DNA from: Nipponacmea schrenckii
Lineage: Eukaryota; Mollusca; Gastropoda; Lottiidae
Direction of reading: 5' to 3'
Assembly: GCA_030562195.1 (NCBI GenBank)
Contig: JAUJPP010000005.1
Coordinates: 27,329,106 to 27,393,105 of the forward strand
DNA: 64,000 nucleotides
Made by a program: the position numbers and the translations under genes. The notes below the pieces were generated by a model. That model was given only the letters and a program-made list of their open reading frames with translations. It did no database searches and was not told the origin of the DNA. Shown here in pieces: positions 9,480 to 22,559 of the stretch (position 1 is the stretch's first letter; every line of letters begins with the position of its first letter).

Positions 9480-12300
9480 GGTACGTTAGGGACAATGCAT
9501 GCAATCGTCAATGAAAAGAAGTAAACGCTCGCTAAGTTATGATATATGCAAAGTTCTTCGCGAGGAATCTGAAATAGATCTTAAACATAATGCAAATACA
9601 ATCAGTATAATAAGACAAATTAAAGATGGGTTCCCTCATTAATTAGAGCCAACGTAAGCTAACTAATTGATTAATTGGGGTTTCTAAGGAATAATCCATG
9701 TATTCTCAAGTTCAAAAAACCTATGTGGACGTAGAAATGCTTGGAGAATCCATTGCTTGGAACGCTAAATTTAGACTCCTTGTTTGTTCACGTGACCAAA
9801 TGACGTATTTATCATTATCTAAACATATTCGTAGCATCTAAGGCCATAGTTCAAAGTTAATATTCCTTTTTACATACCCGCGCGCTCCGAAACTCTTTAT
9901 TGACATTTTGGAGTAATAAATAATTAAAATTGTAAGTTATTTACCCCTTCCCGTAAATATTTTTTTACCAAAATTATTTCCCTTGAGGTTTAACAAAAAA
10001 CCAATGACGTCTATATATAACGACATTTAACAAAAAATAAATATAAAAGGATTTTCTTATACCACTTTAAATTGAGATTGATTCTGACACAAATCAACGT
10101 TGGACAATACAATTGTTTGCTTAAGGAAGCACGATCAAGCAAATTATTTAAGTTTAATAATTATAAAAAAAATGGGAACGACCACTATAAGAAAACATTA
10201 ATTTTATACGCTTGAATAAGACATTTCGCTTTTCTCGAGGTTAAACCGGAAGTAATCCATAAAGTAAAAAAAAATTAGCATTTTTGTAACATGAATAAAA
10301 ACTATTAAAATAGATGTTCGATTTAATCGAATTGTTTTGTTCTTCTGATGTGATGTGGTGTGATGTATGACAATTTGTTCATATTTCCAATTATTATAAT
10401 TATTACCACACAAAGGCATATTGAAATACAGTTTATATAGATGGGTAGAATTGGATTAGAACTAGTGATATAGCAAAGTCTTGTCATCAACAAAGCATTG
10501 TTTAAAATATGTCCGATTGGAGGAAAAAAATTATCAACCTTGATGCACTCTAGGTGCGTCATTGTCAGAGGTAGTAGATATCGTGGAATTATATTACGCC
10601 TATTGAAGTAAAGAAGTTCTTTTACTTCTATTAACTATTACCACACAAACCCCAAAATATCTGATTGCTGCATCTGAATGGCGATAAAAATGTTTATTAA
10701 ATTTGTAGAAAATAAATAAAAAGTACCTTAGCTCGCCCTGATTTATTCTGTTGAAAAATTTAATTAGGCGCTTATAAATCATAAATAATAAATGCGCCCT
10801 CTCGCCCTGATTTTTGAAAAATAAGGCCTGTAAAACATTTCATTTTGTATGGCCTAAGATCTGTTAACCTTTTAAATGATATTAGTAATACAGGATTGTT
10901 CTATAAATAACACCTATTGAAGACAAACATAATAGGTTTGACAACTTTTAGGCTGTATTTATAATACAATACACGTATTGATCACATTACCCTGTATACG
11001 TCAGACTTGCAATTTCTATTTTATTTGTTATTTAACTAAACAAATAATATCTCAAAATGTTACATATCCGAAATGATTAAAAGATAATCACGTTGATTTT
11101 GCCACCCTGTGCAACAGTGGACGTAACTGGTCCAGTACAACTCTCCAGAAAGGTAGAAGATGATCACATGTAAAACCACTGATGAGAATAAGTATTTATT
11201 TTATATACTGGAAATTTGCCCTTGTTGGCATTACGAGACTCAATCACTGCATCAATCTCGGTGGTACATTTGAGCGTAATACAGCTTCAGGTAGGATATG
11301 CGTGATTAGGGAGATTTGTGTTCGTTTGCTGTATGCTATTTTCATATCCCTTAAATGTATTTATTGAATGAATCCAGAAAATCATTGTTCCATCATTTCC
11401 GACAGTACTTTAGTACCGGGTCCAGTTAATAAATGTATCATCATTCTGAATAATTATAGTTATACTTACCCATGTTTTGTTTCAAACGGAAGTATTCTCG
11501 GTTATAACAGATTAGTCACAGCTAAGTCAAGCTGCAAAGATAAAAGAAAGAGAAAATTATTTACCAGATCTAAAACAGTTGTAACATTAGTCCAGAGATG
11601 AGATATTTTAAAAAGTTAACATCGTTACACATACCTCAAATTTAAACCGCTAGAAAGCAGTCAGTATTTCGATACCGCTCGATATGACTGTACTTTGACG
11701 TTGTGTTTTGCACAACACAATTTTCTACATGTATACGCCTTTCGAAGTTTCTATTTATATCAATTCCTCGGAAAAGCATTTATACATTCCCCGAGAACGA
11801 AATGTGTACTTAACAACGTTTGACACAGTTGTATTACTGACAGGTAACACAAAAAACACATAAGCATGTGATTCAAACTTGATAGTATCAATGAATTCTA
11901 TAGCAACAGTTTTGTCAATGCATTATGTCAGCATCATCACTATACTATTACTTTTCTTTAAATCGTAAAAGTAAAGGGACAACTTAATGTTATGTTTGCA
12001 CAGAAACATAGTTATAATTTATTTTGACCATCATTTGCCAAAGATATTTGACGCACATAGATCTGAAACGGCTGAAGTCCCACAATACACTATTTTCAAA
12101 ATGTTTATCATTAGGTCAAGAATTGTTTATATAAAAGTAACATCGTTACACATACTGCCAATGTATGAAACAGTCTGTTTTTCGATACCGCTCGATAATG
12201 ACCGTGTTTTTGCGTTGTGTCGTCTATGCTTCCCTCTTCATAAACGAAAATATATGTGACATGATTTAGAGCTACTTTAAATACTTAACTAAATAATTTC
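9480..12300. other. Conserved upstream block of GIMAP copy 1, homologous to 27.0-28.8 kb
   Basis: No exon was found. The block aligns in order with sequence upstream of GIMAP copy 3: the 'gaggtacgtt..ggacattgcatgcaatcg' segment (9478; 20067; 27048), 'ccccaaaatatctgattgctgcatct' (10650; 27475), 'gtggacgtaactggtcc..tacaactctcc' (11117; 28103), and 'tttcgataccgctcgata' (11667; 28633, with another copy at 12179). It may hold promoter or 5' exons but none could be assigned. A stretch at 10320-10540 is also similar to 45000-45190, so part of it is a dispersed repeat. Poly-T lies at 12719-12747. Confidence 0.55.
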
Positions 12301-12455
12301 AATGTATAGTTTGACTCACTCGTAATTCATGTCCTAAAGCGAGCTACGCCCTTTGAAATGAAAACAGCGTGTTTTAATCGTTTTTATGTGGGGGTGAGTT
12401 GAGGGAGGGGACTGATCGAGGGGTTGGGAAAATCTTTCTCGGTATAGCCCGAACA

Positions 12456-14452
12456 TTAAACTTTAAGGAAGCGTGTGTTATACCATAGGAAATCAAACCT
12501 CTGTTCTAACGTCGCCACAAACAAAAACTGTTCCATTTTAGCCAAACCTTCTCCCAAACAATTTCGACAACCTGAAATATATGAAATATATATCATATTA
12601 GCAAGGAATTTATATATAATATTATTGCTATTTTTTCTTCTGTTCATTAGAAATACTCAAATTATTCCCAGTCATTTCCTACGGTAGCTAAAAATTACAC
12701 GACATAATTCATTCTTTTATTTTTTTTTTTTTTTTTTTTTTTTTTTTATCATTTTATCATTTGATGTTTACCAAGGTGATTTTTATTTTCATCCAGGTTA
12801 TAATTTATTTTAATTAAAATCTTGAGTAAAGGTTTTCAATTAAACACTATACACTTTCTATATTGCATCAGGTTAGTGCCTAAAAGATAAGATTCAGAAA
12901 TTTCCTTTATCAATTTATAGGCTCAACCTCACGTTATATATTACCACTATGAGATTGCATTTCACAAGCTTACCAATTGAAAATGTAATCAATTCTTCAC
13001 GATGTATCACCCAACCAATTTCATCTAAAAATCGTTCTGGGCGGAGGACACTTGCATCACCCCCAGATTTCACCAGAGGCTAAAACCGCATCAATATTTG
13101 GCAACACGGAGTGAAATGACCTTGATACACTGTATCTTCGTTTTTGCAGCACGTGGCACTCCCACAAGAACAATGTTAACATGACGAACAATCTCCATAT
13201 TGAAAGCTTCAAAATAGGGCATGTTCACTTTATCTTTCACTGACGGTAGTCGACCTGATCCTACAACAGTTTGTATTTCCCTTAAAAAATTTCTGGTAAA
13301 TTTCTGGATAATTTAGAAAATATAAAATAGACCATATAATAGTAGTAGATGTTGTTTCAGTTCCAGCTACAAATAAATCTCCAGTCGCCATTTTAAGGCT
13401 GATTACAGAAATTATAGAAGTAGACACATTTGAGCCATGCTTAAACCTTATAATTCTCAATTTGTCATGTAGTTAGTAATTACATGTATTTTAATAAATA
13501 TGTTGATTCGATTAGCAAATTGTGTATGTATATATACATTATAAAGCATGATTCTTTGCCAGACTAGTCTTTGAAAGTTATAGCTACAATCTTTTGCTAA
13601 TCAAATTACGTCTTAATAAATCACTTGGTTGAGCTTGGAGGTAAAACAACTGTTATAAAATATATATATTCGTACTTACGATCAATATTAGATTCAATGC
13701 CTGCTTTTTCATTCTTCTTCATTTCCTTCAAGTAACAACTAATAAAGTCAGTTGTGTTATCTTCATTATAGTTTTTTAAATGTTCTTCGATTGCGGGTTC
13801 AGCCAGTTTGGCATTAGCCATGTTGACATTGTTAATTGTTCTGTGATATTTAAAAAGATCTCCAGGAAGAAATCTTAAAATTGGCAAGAAATTTACCACC
13901 CGGGTAGATATTTTCTTCAGCTTTAATTAAGAAAAACTGCAAATCTTTGTTGTTATAATTAAATCGCTGACCAAATACAATTTAGCAAATAACATTGGAC
14001 ACAGAAGATTGTATCAAACGACACATGTCAAATCCGATGCCTTTTTTCTGTCTAATAACTTCCACCCTTTCTTCGAGGAGTCGCGATGGCTCAGTTAGAC
14101 GCTTGCTCACTAACCTGAAGGTCGAGGGTTCAATCCCGGCAAAGGTAGAGATGATTTTTTAGCCCGGTTTCCCCTTGTCAGTGATGCAGGTCGGAGGGAC
14201 TGACATGGAAAAACGTCTAGTCGTTCGGATGGGACAATAAACCGAGGCCCCGTGTGCTACAGGCTGTGCAAGTTAAAGATCCCTCGAGAGTTGGAAATCG
14301 CAAAAAGACTAGGCTAATGCTTCTGTCCTGGCAACAATTCCCTCATCGCACAGTGCAAGGCGTTGCCCATAAGGTGCAGAAGAGTAGGACGTTAAACTCC
14401 ATTCATTTCATTTCATTTATTTCAATTTCTTCGGGAATCTTATTTTCCAGCT
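12456..14452 (-). pseudogene. CYP2-like cytochrome P450 pseudogene, 3' part
   Basis: Minus-strand exons in gene order: about 14452-13678, from a possible acceptor near 14452, reading LENKIPEERVEVI, then (past the SINE) RQKKGIGFDMCRLIQ, FGQRFNYNNKDLQFF and, after a frameshift, FLPILRFLPGDLFKYH, ending at a gtaagt donor; about 13405-13250 with the I-helix DLFVAGTETTSTT (oxygen-binding A/G-G-x-x-T type motif); the continuation EIQTVVGSGRLPSVKDKVNMPYFEA in another frame after an extra T in a T-run; WGDASVLRPERFLDE...ITFSIG to a donor at 12973; and the heme exon 12571-12456 with GCRNCLGEGLAKMEQFLF (Cys ligand present). The last exon stops about 30 residues short of the family's usual end. Frameshifts, a missing segment between PRAA and NIDAV, and a SINE inside one exon show it is non-functional. 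Family members are haem monooxygenases of the ER membrane. Confidence 0.85.
14076..14425 (+). mobile_element. tRNA-derived SINE, near full length
   Basis: The head resembles a tRNA gene with an A box (14087-14098, tggctcagttag) and a perfect-consensus B box (14127-14137, ggttcaatccc), so it should carry a Pol III promoter. The body is shared with copies at 4.95, 20.15, 55.68 and 61.84 kb. The tail is a run of 'tcattt' units. It is flanked by an 8-bp duplication tttcttcg (14068-14075 and 14426-14433). It lies inside P450 pseudogene coding sequence. Confidence 0.88.
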
Positions 14453-16085
14453 CTAGTTACCAGTTTGCAGACGGCTACAGAGGGATAGTTTACTTGTTTA
14501 CGTCAAAAACAGCCCATTTAAATTTTCTATCATTCTTGTCGAATTTCAGACATAAATTCAAGGGTCGTAACTTTATCTATCTGATTCCCTTTGACCCTGG
14601 AGTTTCTCCCGCTTCGCTTCATTCTTCGTGCCCAGGACTGCCCACACGCAATGCATTCAGCATTTAGCTTTTATTTATTAAACGTCTTATTTCTTCAGTG
14701 TGGTGCCACAAACTGTACCATAAGCAATACAGCTATACTCAATAAATGAACGAACCACTCACATAAGGACGTGCTAACCGAATGTTTCTTATGTTGCACA
14801 TAGTCCCGAGCAAAATCGTTCATATTAATTCTGAAGAGTGTATTCTTATGACACCGCCTCGGGGTACCCCCCGTGAGTGCTTCTCGCTGAGACAAATGGC
14901 AACCCTCACATGTATCAGGCAATCTTTTAAAACCATCAACCGGACAATGTGACTCCTCATTCCAAGTTTTAAACGAAATGCATCAACCCAGTGCAGCCAA
15001 AAGCTTTGGACAAATCTTAGGATATTGCACTAAAGCAGTTCTTCATTCCGAGTTGAGCTTTGATATCATGTTTAAGTCGAGCGATTTGATCCATTGTTGA
15101 TCGCTTCTCTTGTAGACTCTTTTGTTGGGGTCGACAAGACCATTTATAGTAGAATACTTCACCGAGAAGAAAAGTTACGGTAGTAAAAAGTCGATATACC
15201 AATAAAGGTGAATTATAGTAGACGCCGCGAATTACACACAGTTACTATAGAAGTCGATAAAAAAAATGCAAATATTAAAAAGCGCAATATTGATCCAAAT
15301 ATCAAGAGTTGTACATCGTTGGAAAGAACAGATTGTGTGTAATTTACGTATGTAAATTTGGTCACGTGATAGAGCTCTTCAAAGTTAAATATCACGATTT
15401 TCAAACGGCTGCAAACCGGAAGTTGACATTTTTTACAGTCATCTAAGGTCAAGGTCACGAGCTATGAGTTTTGTAAGTTTTAAGATTGAAAAATTTCAAC
15501 CAGAAATGACGAAAAAGCTAAATCGAAATTCAAAAAGCAGCTGCCACACGGTTTTTAGCAATCGACAGCTGGTGTTATAGACATCAAAATTACGCTAATC
15601 GTATAAAACCCTGATCCCAAACAATGCTCTAAAGAAAAGTCATACATTCCAAGATGGCGGATGATCTTTTGAATTAACAATCCTATCATACTGCATAAAG
15701 AATTTTTAAAATATCTGTAAAATTCTAGAATTTGAAATTTCAAGTTTACACGCAAATGACGTCATAACCGGAAGTGATATCAAAATTTTGAATGTAGAAA
15801 TTTGTTCAGATCAGCTACAAAAGTCAAAATTTGCATAATGTGAAATGCAAGGCCTACCTTGTAGCGATTATCCCTAGAGAAATGAACAAAAAAAGTCGCT
15901 ATCAAAATCGGTTCATTTCGAAAACAAAGCAGTTTGAAAAACTAGCACTACTTATGGGCGGGCCATTTGAAGTCTTATATCCAATTTAATTTATTATGTT
16001 GTATTTTCGATAAATTCTAAAATGCCTTTTTTTTTTCTTCATACTTTTAAGCTGTGTAGTAGAGACCAACACTCATATAACAGTT
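14452..16085. other. Unit A left part: unrecognised conserved block and repeat tract
   Basis: 14460-15200 is shared with 20275-21085 and, in shortened form, with 30125-30405. It contains small minus-strand frames preserved in both units (14695-14922; 15017-15202), which I do not recognise and would expect anyway from recent duplication. 15230-15960 is AT-rich repeat sequence including 'aaggtcaaggtcac' at 15445. No exon is supported. Confidence 0.45.
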
Positions 16086-16089
16086 TATT

Positions 16090-17310
16090 TTAACATAATT
16101 TTTCAGCTAGACCATCATTGTCACCAAAATGTAAACTCGCCCAAATGTTAAGGCTCAAATCGGGGCAATACTTGATGATAAAAAGGTTAACGGATAATAT
16201 GCTACCCTGTGGATCTCTATTATCCTGAGGAAAAGGATCTGACAATGGAGGCAAGTCGCACCTTAAAGGTGCTATCATGTAGGAAATTGGAGATAAATAA
16301 TGGCAATCTTCCTCTAAGACCGAAGTCAAAGAGATCGCGAAGAATGCTATATCTCCAAGTAGTGTCATATCATATGCCTTCTACAAATAAAAAAATATGT
16401 CTACTAAATGGTGATTTTGGATGAAGACGTCCCTGACGAACGATTCAAATCTAACGAAATAATCAAGAGTGCCCCTTCTGGACCGAAATCCACATTGAAG
16501 GTTAGTAAGAAGATTGTTTGACTCAAGGTGCCAAACGAGCCTTCTATTGATCATCCGTTCCATGGTTTTACAAATGCAGCTGGCCAAAGCAATAGGGCGG
16601 TAATTAGTAGGATTCGTAGGATCCTAACCACGTTTAGGGATGAGAATATAGGTAGCAATCCTCCACGAAGGAGGAAAGACACCGTCATCCCAAATCTGGT
16701 TAAATATAAGTAAATTTTTTTTTAATGTTGGGTTAGGAAGATGTTTGAGGATCTGATAATGAATATCGTCAGGCCCAGTAGATGTATCATGGGCCTGTTT
16801 CAACGAAAACTTCAATTCGGATATAGAAAATTCTTCGTTATAATATTCCTCATTTTTAAATGTAAAATTTAACCTCTTCCTCTCTTCCCGGAGACTGTCT
16901 CTCTTGAAAGCATCAGAGGAAAAGTTTGAGCATGAATTTTATGAAAAATTACTAGCCAATGAATCAGCAATATCTAGGTGTGGTGAGAGTTGCGTCATCT
17001 ACTTTCAGATGGTTTACAGATGTTGTATTTGCTTTACCTTTGATCCTACGAATCCTATCCCAGACGGATTTGGAAGACGTGCGACGGTTGATCTTTGACA
17101 CGTACTCCTGCCATGACGACCTCTTTAATTGGCGGATAGTCCGCCTTGCCTTTGCCCGAGCAATGCGAAAAGAGGCCATGTTGTCATCGGAAGGAGCACG
17201 CTCAAGCAGTCGTAAAGAACGATTGCGTTCTTACAGTGCGGTCTTACAGTCTTCATTAAACCATGATTTGTTGAATCGTTTTAGAGTTGCTGAGGTTTTA
17301 CGAATCTTCT
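16090..17310 (-). pseudogene. Jockey-like non-LTR retrotransposon (LINE) ORF2 fragment, unit A
   Basis: Minus-strand pieces in order: 17179-16964 (linker, ...RTSSKSVWDRIRRIKGK...), 16815-16624 (SLKQAHDTSTGPDDIHYQIL, RT start, then PPSWRIATYILIPK), 16587-16381 (ASCICKTMERMINRRLVWHLE, then NLLTNLQCGFRSRRGTLD), and 16368-16090 (PQGSILSVNLF, then SLHFGDN where the YVDD-type catalytic box should be). The catalytic Asp pair is lost and frames are broken, so the element is dead. Neither the endonuclease nor the 3' end was found. Confidence 0.8.
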
Positions 17311-18692
17311 GACCCGAAACACTTGTAAGAAGTATAGTACCTGTTAAGTACAGATTGTTTTTAGTTTGCTATGAACAAGGTTGTCATTAAAGTCCTGATT
17401 TTTGGAATATGCCACGATCAATTTCTGCTGATAGACTTAGGGAAATTCCTCTTATAATGGGCATGAATTATCTTGCTTGCTTTATCACTGGTTGTTTTGA
17501 AGTATAAAGCGGACGACAAAGGGTGCTATGCCCGCACTATAGTGAATATTAAGTCCTATGGGCCTTGCTGTATTTAATGTCTCAATCCAATGGGCATCTC
17601 TAGATTGACGGAATTATGTACAGTCAAACCTGTATTAAGCAAGCAGTCAAGGGAAGTGGCTGGATGTGGTGCTTAATACAGGTGGCTGTTGAATACAGGT
17701 GGAGGAAGTCATGATGAGGGGGGGGGGGAATAACACACATGATTACACGTCAATATCCAATATCTTTATTCAATAACAACAAACAACATAACAATATTAC
17801 TGTCTATTTTCCACTTTGAAATAATCCGTTACACATTGCTGCTTTGTCTTATTTACAACTTTCCTTTTATTTAAAAGATCCTGTAAGTTCATTACTGCCT
17901 CTAACTATTCAAAATCATCTTGTTGAATAGAATAATTTCTCACAATTGTTACCGAATTGTCTAACAGATCGTCAAGTGGTCGTAAGGAATGAAATGATTA
18001 GAATCGTTTTGGACATTTTTAACATGAAATTAATACATTCCCTCTGTGTAAGATTACTATTGTTAGTAAAATATAACAGTAGATTATTCTATTAACATTG
18101 ACACTTTCAGTAGATTTCATCAACATATGTAACCGACCTTAGTCGACTATTACTACTGCAGTGCAACGTTCAATGGAAAGTGCATAAATGTATTCTCATT
18201 TAAGTAATGTGTTTGCCGTAAGTCATTTGATATCAAATACATAATTCTTCTGATACAGAACCATCACTAGAATTAAACAAAAAATCACAACAAGAATATA
18301 ACATTAATGCAGTTACAAGAAAAATATATCACGTATAAGCTTTGGCCAACAACTGTATTATTGCATAGAAATTCAAATCTGATAAACAGGGCCTTTATTT
18401 TCGAAACGATCTTAGAGCGCTTTGACAAACATTTAGAAGACAGACTTGCGATTGACGGCGGCACGAAGAATGGTTCGAAAAAGGGGCTTAGTACATTAAT
18501 GATCAGAGTTGAAAAGGGTCACTACTCATGAAATGTTCTTTGAACTGCATCCAATCGTAAGTCGGCTTTTCGAAAATAGGGTCCCTGATTAATATCTTTG
18601 GCCTGCATCTATCTCCTGATATAAGAAAAAACATGGGTATAGACGATGGCACAGTTTCATTTCAACGAAATCATGTTTTGAACATAAATGTT

Positions 18693-19843
18693 CTACAGCA
18701 GTTTATTTTTTAGTTTCATAAACAATTTTCCTGCAGCAGGCAGAAGTGGGGGCAATAGTGCACTAACAAGAGTGGTAAGCACTGAACCAAGAAATCCCAT
18801 TATACCAGATTTCTCTTTATTAACTTCCTCTCTCGCCTTTTCTCGGAAATCTTCTTTCTCGGCCTCAAATTTCTTCTCAGCCTCACGTTCTCGTCGTTCC
18901 CTCTCTTCCTGCAGTTTCTTGTCCGATTCCTTCTTCTCTTCTTCAATGCCCTTTAGTGCCTTCTTTAGCTCCTTCATTTCATCGACCAGCAATGCAATGT
19001 CAGCTTCCGAGCCATTCTTCTTTGACTGCTCAGTCTTTACCTTCTCCAACTCTGATATCCTTTCCTTCATTTGTTTTGTGATATCTGATTGTTCTTTGTT
19101 CTGTCTCCTAAACTTTAGTTCATACTCCCGCCTAATGGCGTCCCTTTCTTCTTGCGTCCTTCTCTCGTGATCCCTCCTCAATTCTTCCTCTCGCTTTTTC
19201 ATATTCTTCTCTGCCTCCACATACATGTCACTGGTGTAGCAGTTTCCCCCATTATCCTTAAAAATCTTGTCTACAAGAACCAGGAAGTTCTCTACATCCT
19301 GCTTTCGCTCTTCCACAGATCCTCTGTTATTAAAAGCAATACACCTGTTATTACCAGCACTCGCCAAGTCTTGAAGGTCCTGAGGAACTTTTGTGAGATA
19401 TTCTCTCAGAGTCTTATTTTCGTGACCTAGGTCATCTTTCCTGGTGAATAAAATAATCAAGTAGATCAGCATTCCCTCTCCGAAAACCTGCTTAAAATGT
19501 TGAACGGTATCGTTCTCTTCCTTTGTGAATCTATCGATCCTTACAACGAGGACAAAGGCATGAGGACCAGGTGCCGTCATGCCGACACATTTGACCACTT
19601 CTCTGATAATGTCTTCATTTTCCATTTCAGTGTCAAACAAACCAGGACTGTCTATTATCTGGATATCACGGCCAAATCTTTTAGCAGTTCCACGCTGACA
19701 TTTTTTTGTTACGGATGACCCACAAGCACTTGATTCAAATACTATTTTGTTCAGGATATTGTTTCCTGTCGCGCTCTTTCCTGAACCAGTTCGGCCGATG
19801 AACACAATCCTTCTTTGTTTATCTGGACACACGGTTCTGCCAT
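18693..19843 (-). CDS. GIMAP/AIG1-type GTPase exon, copy 2
   Basis: Minus-strand exon of 1,151 nt starting after a cgttgtag acceptor (AG at 19844-19845) in phase 1, as in copy 1. Encodes CPDKQRRIVFIGRTGSGKSA (P-loop), DSPGLFDTE (G3), FTRKDDL (G4 region) and AFNNRG, then a KREEELRRDHERRTQEERD-type coiled coil, and a C-terminal hydrophobic helix with a Pro-rich break (LLPPLLPAAGKLFMK). No ATG lies in frame at its start, so an upstream exon must supply the N-terminus. No zinc-finger exon is found upstream of this copy before unit B begins. It is nearly identical to copy 3 and probably a recent paralogue. The membrane-associated immune GTPase role is inferred from the family. Confidence 0.93.
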
Positions 19844-20147
19844 CTACAACGAGGAAAAAAATTCAAAATGGTAAAGATAAGGAAAGGGTAGAACACCCTA
19901 TATTCTCCAAGAAAGGATGCTTCAAATGAATAACTGTTATAAAAGTCGTAGTAGAAACAACATGGTAAAAAGGTATAAAATTGTAGTCTGAAGGTGCTGA
20001 ATTAAGTGGTAACATAGAACTATAAAGGTTCTATGAAATAACCAGCAAATGACCTGCTTGAAGCTTGAGGTACGTTCCGGACATTGCATGCAATCGCCAA
20101 TTATTAGGAGTAAACGTTTCACAAGTTGTACGCGATGAGTCTGAATG

Positions 20148-20232
20148 TTGCAACATTCCCTCATCGCACAGTGCATGGCGTTGCCCATAAGGTGCAGAAG
20201 AGTAGGACGTAAAACTCCATTCATTTCAATTC
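20148..20232 (+). mobile_element. SINE 3' fragment at the duplication junction
   Basis: Starts abruptly inside the SINE body ('attccctcatcgcacagtgc') with no 5' part, and ends with the usual 'aaaactccattcatttca' tail. The sequence just before it is the GIMAP upstream flank. It is therefore a duplication junction rather than a separate insertion. Confidence 0.8.
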
Positions 20233-22559
20233 ATGTATTTCAATTTCTTCGGGAATCTTATTTTCCAGCTCTAGTTACCAGTTTGCAGACGGCTACAGAG
20301 GGATAGTATACTAGTTTACGTCAAAAACAGCCCATTTAAATTTTCTATCATTCTTGTCGAATTTCAGACATAAATTCAAGGGTCGTAACTTTATCTATCT
20401 GATTCTCTTCGACCCTTGTGAATTTTCTGTTGCTAGGTTGGAAGCAAGACAGCTTCCAAATAAATACTGGAGTTTCTCCCAGAATTGCCTACTGTAGTAC
20501 CGCTTCATTCTTCGTGCCCAGGACTGCCCCCACGCAATGCATCCAGCATTTAGCTTTCATTTATTGAACGTCTTATTTCTTCAGTGTGGTGCCACAAACT
20601 GTACCATAAGCAATACAGCTATACTCAATAAATGAACGAACCACTCACATAAGGACGTGCTAACCGAATGTTTCTTATGTTGCACATAGTCCTGAGCAAA
20701 ATCGTTCATATTAATTCTGAAGAGGGTATTCTTATGACACCGCCTCGGGGTACCCCCAGTGAGGACTTCTCGCTGAGACAAATGGCAACCCTAACATGTA
20801 TCAGGCAATCCTTTAAAACCATCCACCGGACAATGTGACCCCTCATTCCAAGTTTTAAATGAAATGCATCAACCCAGTACAGCCAAAAGCTTTGGACAAA
20901 TCTTAGAATATTGCACTAAAGCAGTTCTTCATTCCGAGTTGAGCTTTGATATCATGTTTAAGTCGAGCGATTTGATCCATTGTTGATCGCTTCTCTTGTA
21001 GACTCTTTTGTTGGGGTCGACAAGACCATTTATAGTAGAATACTTCACCGAGAAGAAAAGCTACGGTAGTAAAAAGTCGATATACCAATAAAGGTGAATT
21101 ATAGTAGACGCCGCGAATTACGCACAGTTACTATAGAAGTCGATAAAAAAAAAATTCAAATTTTAAAAAGCGCAATTTTGATCAAAATATCCAGTATTAT
21201 ACATCATTGGAATGAAAATAGGCCCTATTCCGTGTAATATAGACATGACGTATGTAAATAAGGTCACGTGATAAAGCTTTTCCAAGTTAAAAATCGCGAT
21301 TATCAATTGACTGTAGAACCGGATTTTAACAATGCACAACAAAAATGAAGATCATTGGATAATTCTCGACAGGGCAACAACATTTGTTCAATAGATCACC
21401 AAAGGTCAAGGTCACTAGGTAAGGGCTATGAAAATTTTGTCCATTGCTGAAATTTTTTTTTCAAAATAAAAAAAATCTTGATTGAAATTTAAAAATCCAT
21501 CCTTATTATTTTGATAGAAATCGGCTAAAGATATCACTTTTTGTTTACTTTGTTTGCCATGTTCTATCATAACTTTTTCCCGCCAAAAACCAAGCACAGT
21601 TACATAGAGTTATAATATAAGTCTATGTATAACTAAAATAATTTCAAATTTTAAAAAAAAACATTCAAATTTTAAAAAGCGCAATATTGATCCAAATATC
21701 AAGTGTTGTACATCGTTGGAAAGCACAGATTATGTGTAATTTACGTATGTAAATTTGGTCACGTGATAGAGCTCTTCAAAGTTAAATATCACGATTTTCA
21801 AACGGCTGCAAACCGGAAGTTGAAATTTTTTTAGTCATCTAAGGTCAAGGTCACGAGCTATGAGTTTTGTAAGTTTTAGCTTAGATTGAAAAATTTAAAC
21901 CAGAAATGACGAAAAAGCTAAATCGAAATTCAAAAAGCAGCTGCCACACGAATTTTAGCAATCGACAGCTGGTGTTATAGACATCAAAATTACGCTAATC
22001 GGATAAAACCCTGATCCCAAACAATGTTCTAAAGAAAAGTCATACATTCCAAAATGGCGGATGATCCTTTACTTCCGGGACGTATTTAATCATTTATTAT
22101 CTTTTGAATTAACAATCCTATCATACTGCATAAAGAATTTTTAAAATATCTGTAAAATTCTAGAATTTGAAATTTCAAGTTTACACGCAAATGACGTCAT
22201 AACCGGAAGTGATATCAAAATTTTGAAAGTAGAAATTTGTTCAGATCAGCTACAAAAGTCAAAATTTGCATAATGTGAAATGCTAGGCCTACCTTGTACC
22301 GATTATCCCTAGAGAAATGAACAAAAAAAGTCGCGATCAAAATCGGTTCATTTCGAAAACAAAGCGGTTTGAAAAACTAGCACTACTTATGGGCGGGCCA
22401 TTTGAAGTTTTATATCCAATTTAATTTATTATGTTGTATTTTCGATATATTCTAAAATGCCTTTTTTTTTCACACTTTTAAGCTGTGTAGACCCACTCTC
22501 AAAATACAGTTTATTTTAAAATAATTTTTCAGCTAGACCATCATTATCACCAAAATGTA

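Larger units (their letters stand above)
14335..20147. repeat. Tandem segmental duplication, unit A
   Basis: From the 3' third of the SINE to just upstream of GIMAP copy 2, this unit is repeated as unit B (20148-27125). Order in both: SINE tail, 'ttcttcgggaatcttattttcc', a ~450-bp block with conserved but unrecognised minus-strand reading frames (14695-14922, CEGCHLSQREALTGGTPRRC...), an AT-rich repeat block, a dead LINE piece, a 'cttaatacaggtgg' block, a poly-G run (17707 on) and the GIMAP exon with its upstream flank. Identity is very high by eye. Confidence 0.88.

Noticed and set aside
11182..12259. Several short plus-strand frames upstream of GIMAP copy 1
   Set aside because: Not preserved in the homologous block at 28.1-28.8 kb and without splice or start support.
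14087..14137. A genuine tRNA gene
   Set aside because: A and B boxes are present but the rest does not fold as a tRNA and continues into a SINE body with target duplication.
14695..15202. Small minus-strand frames conserved in units A and B as exons
   Set aside because: The duplication is recent, so preservation of open frames is not evidence of selection; no family or splice sites recognised.
17700..17732. Poly-G run as a G-quadruplex regulator
   Set aside because: A simple homopolymer that differs in length between the two duplicate units; slippage explains it.
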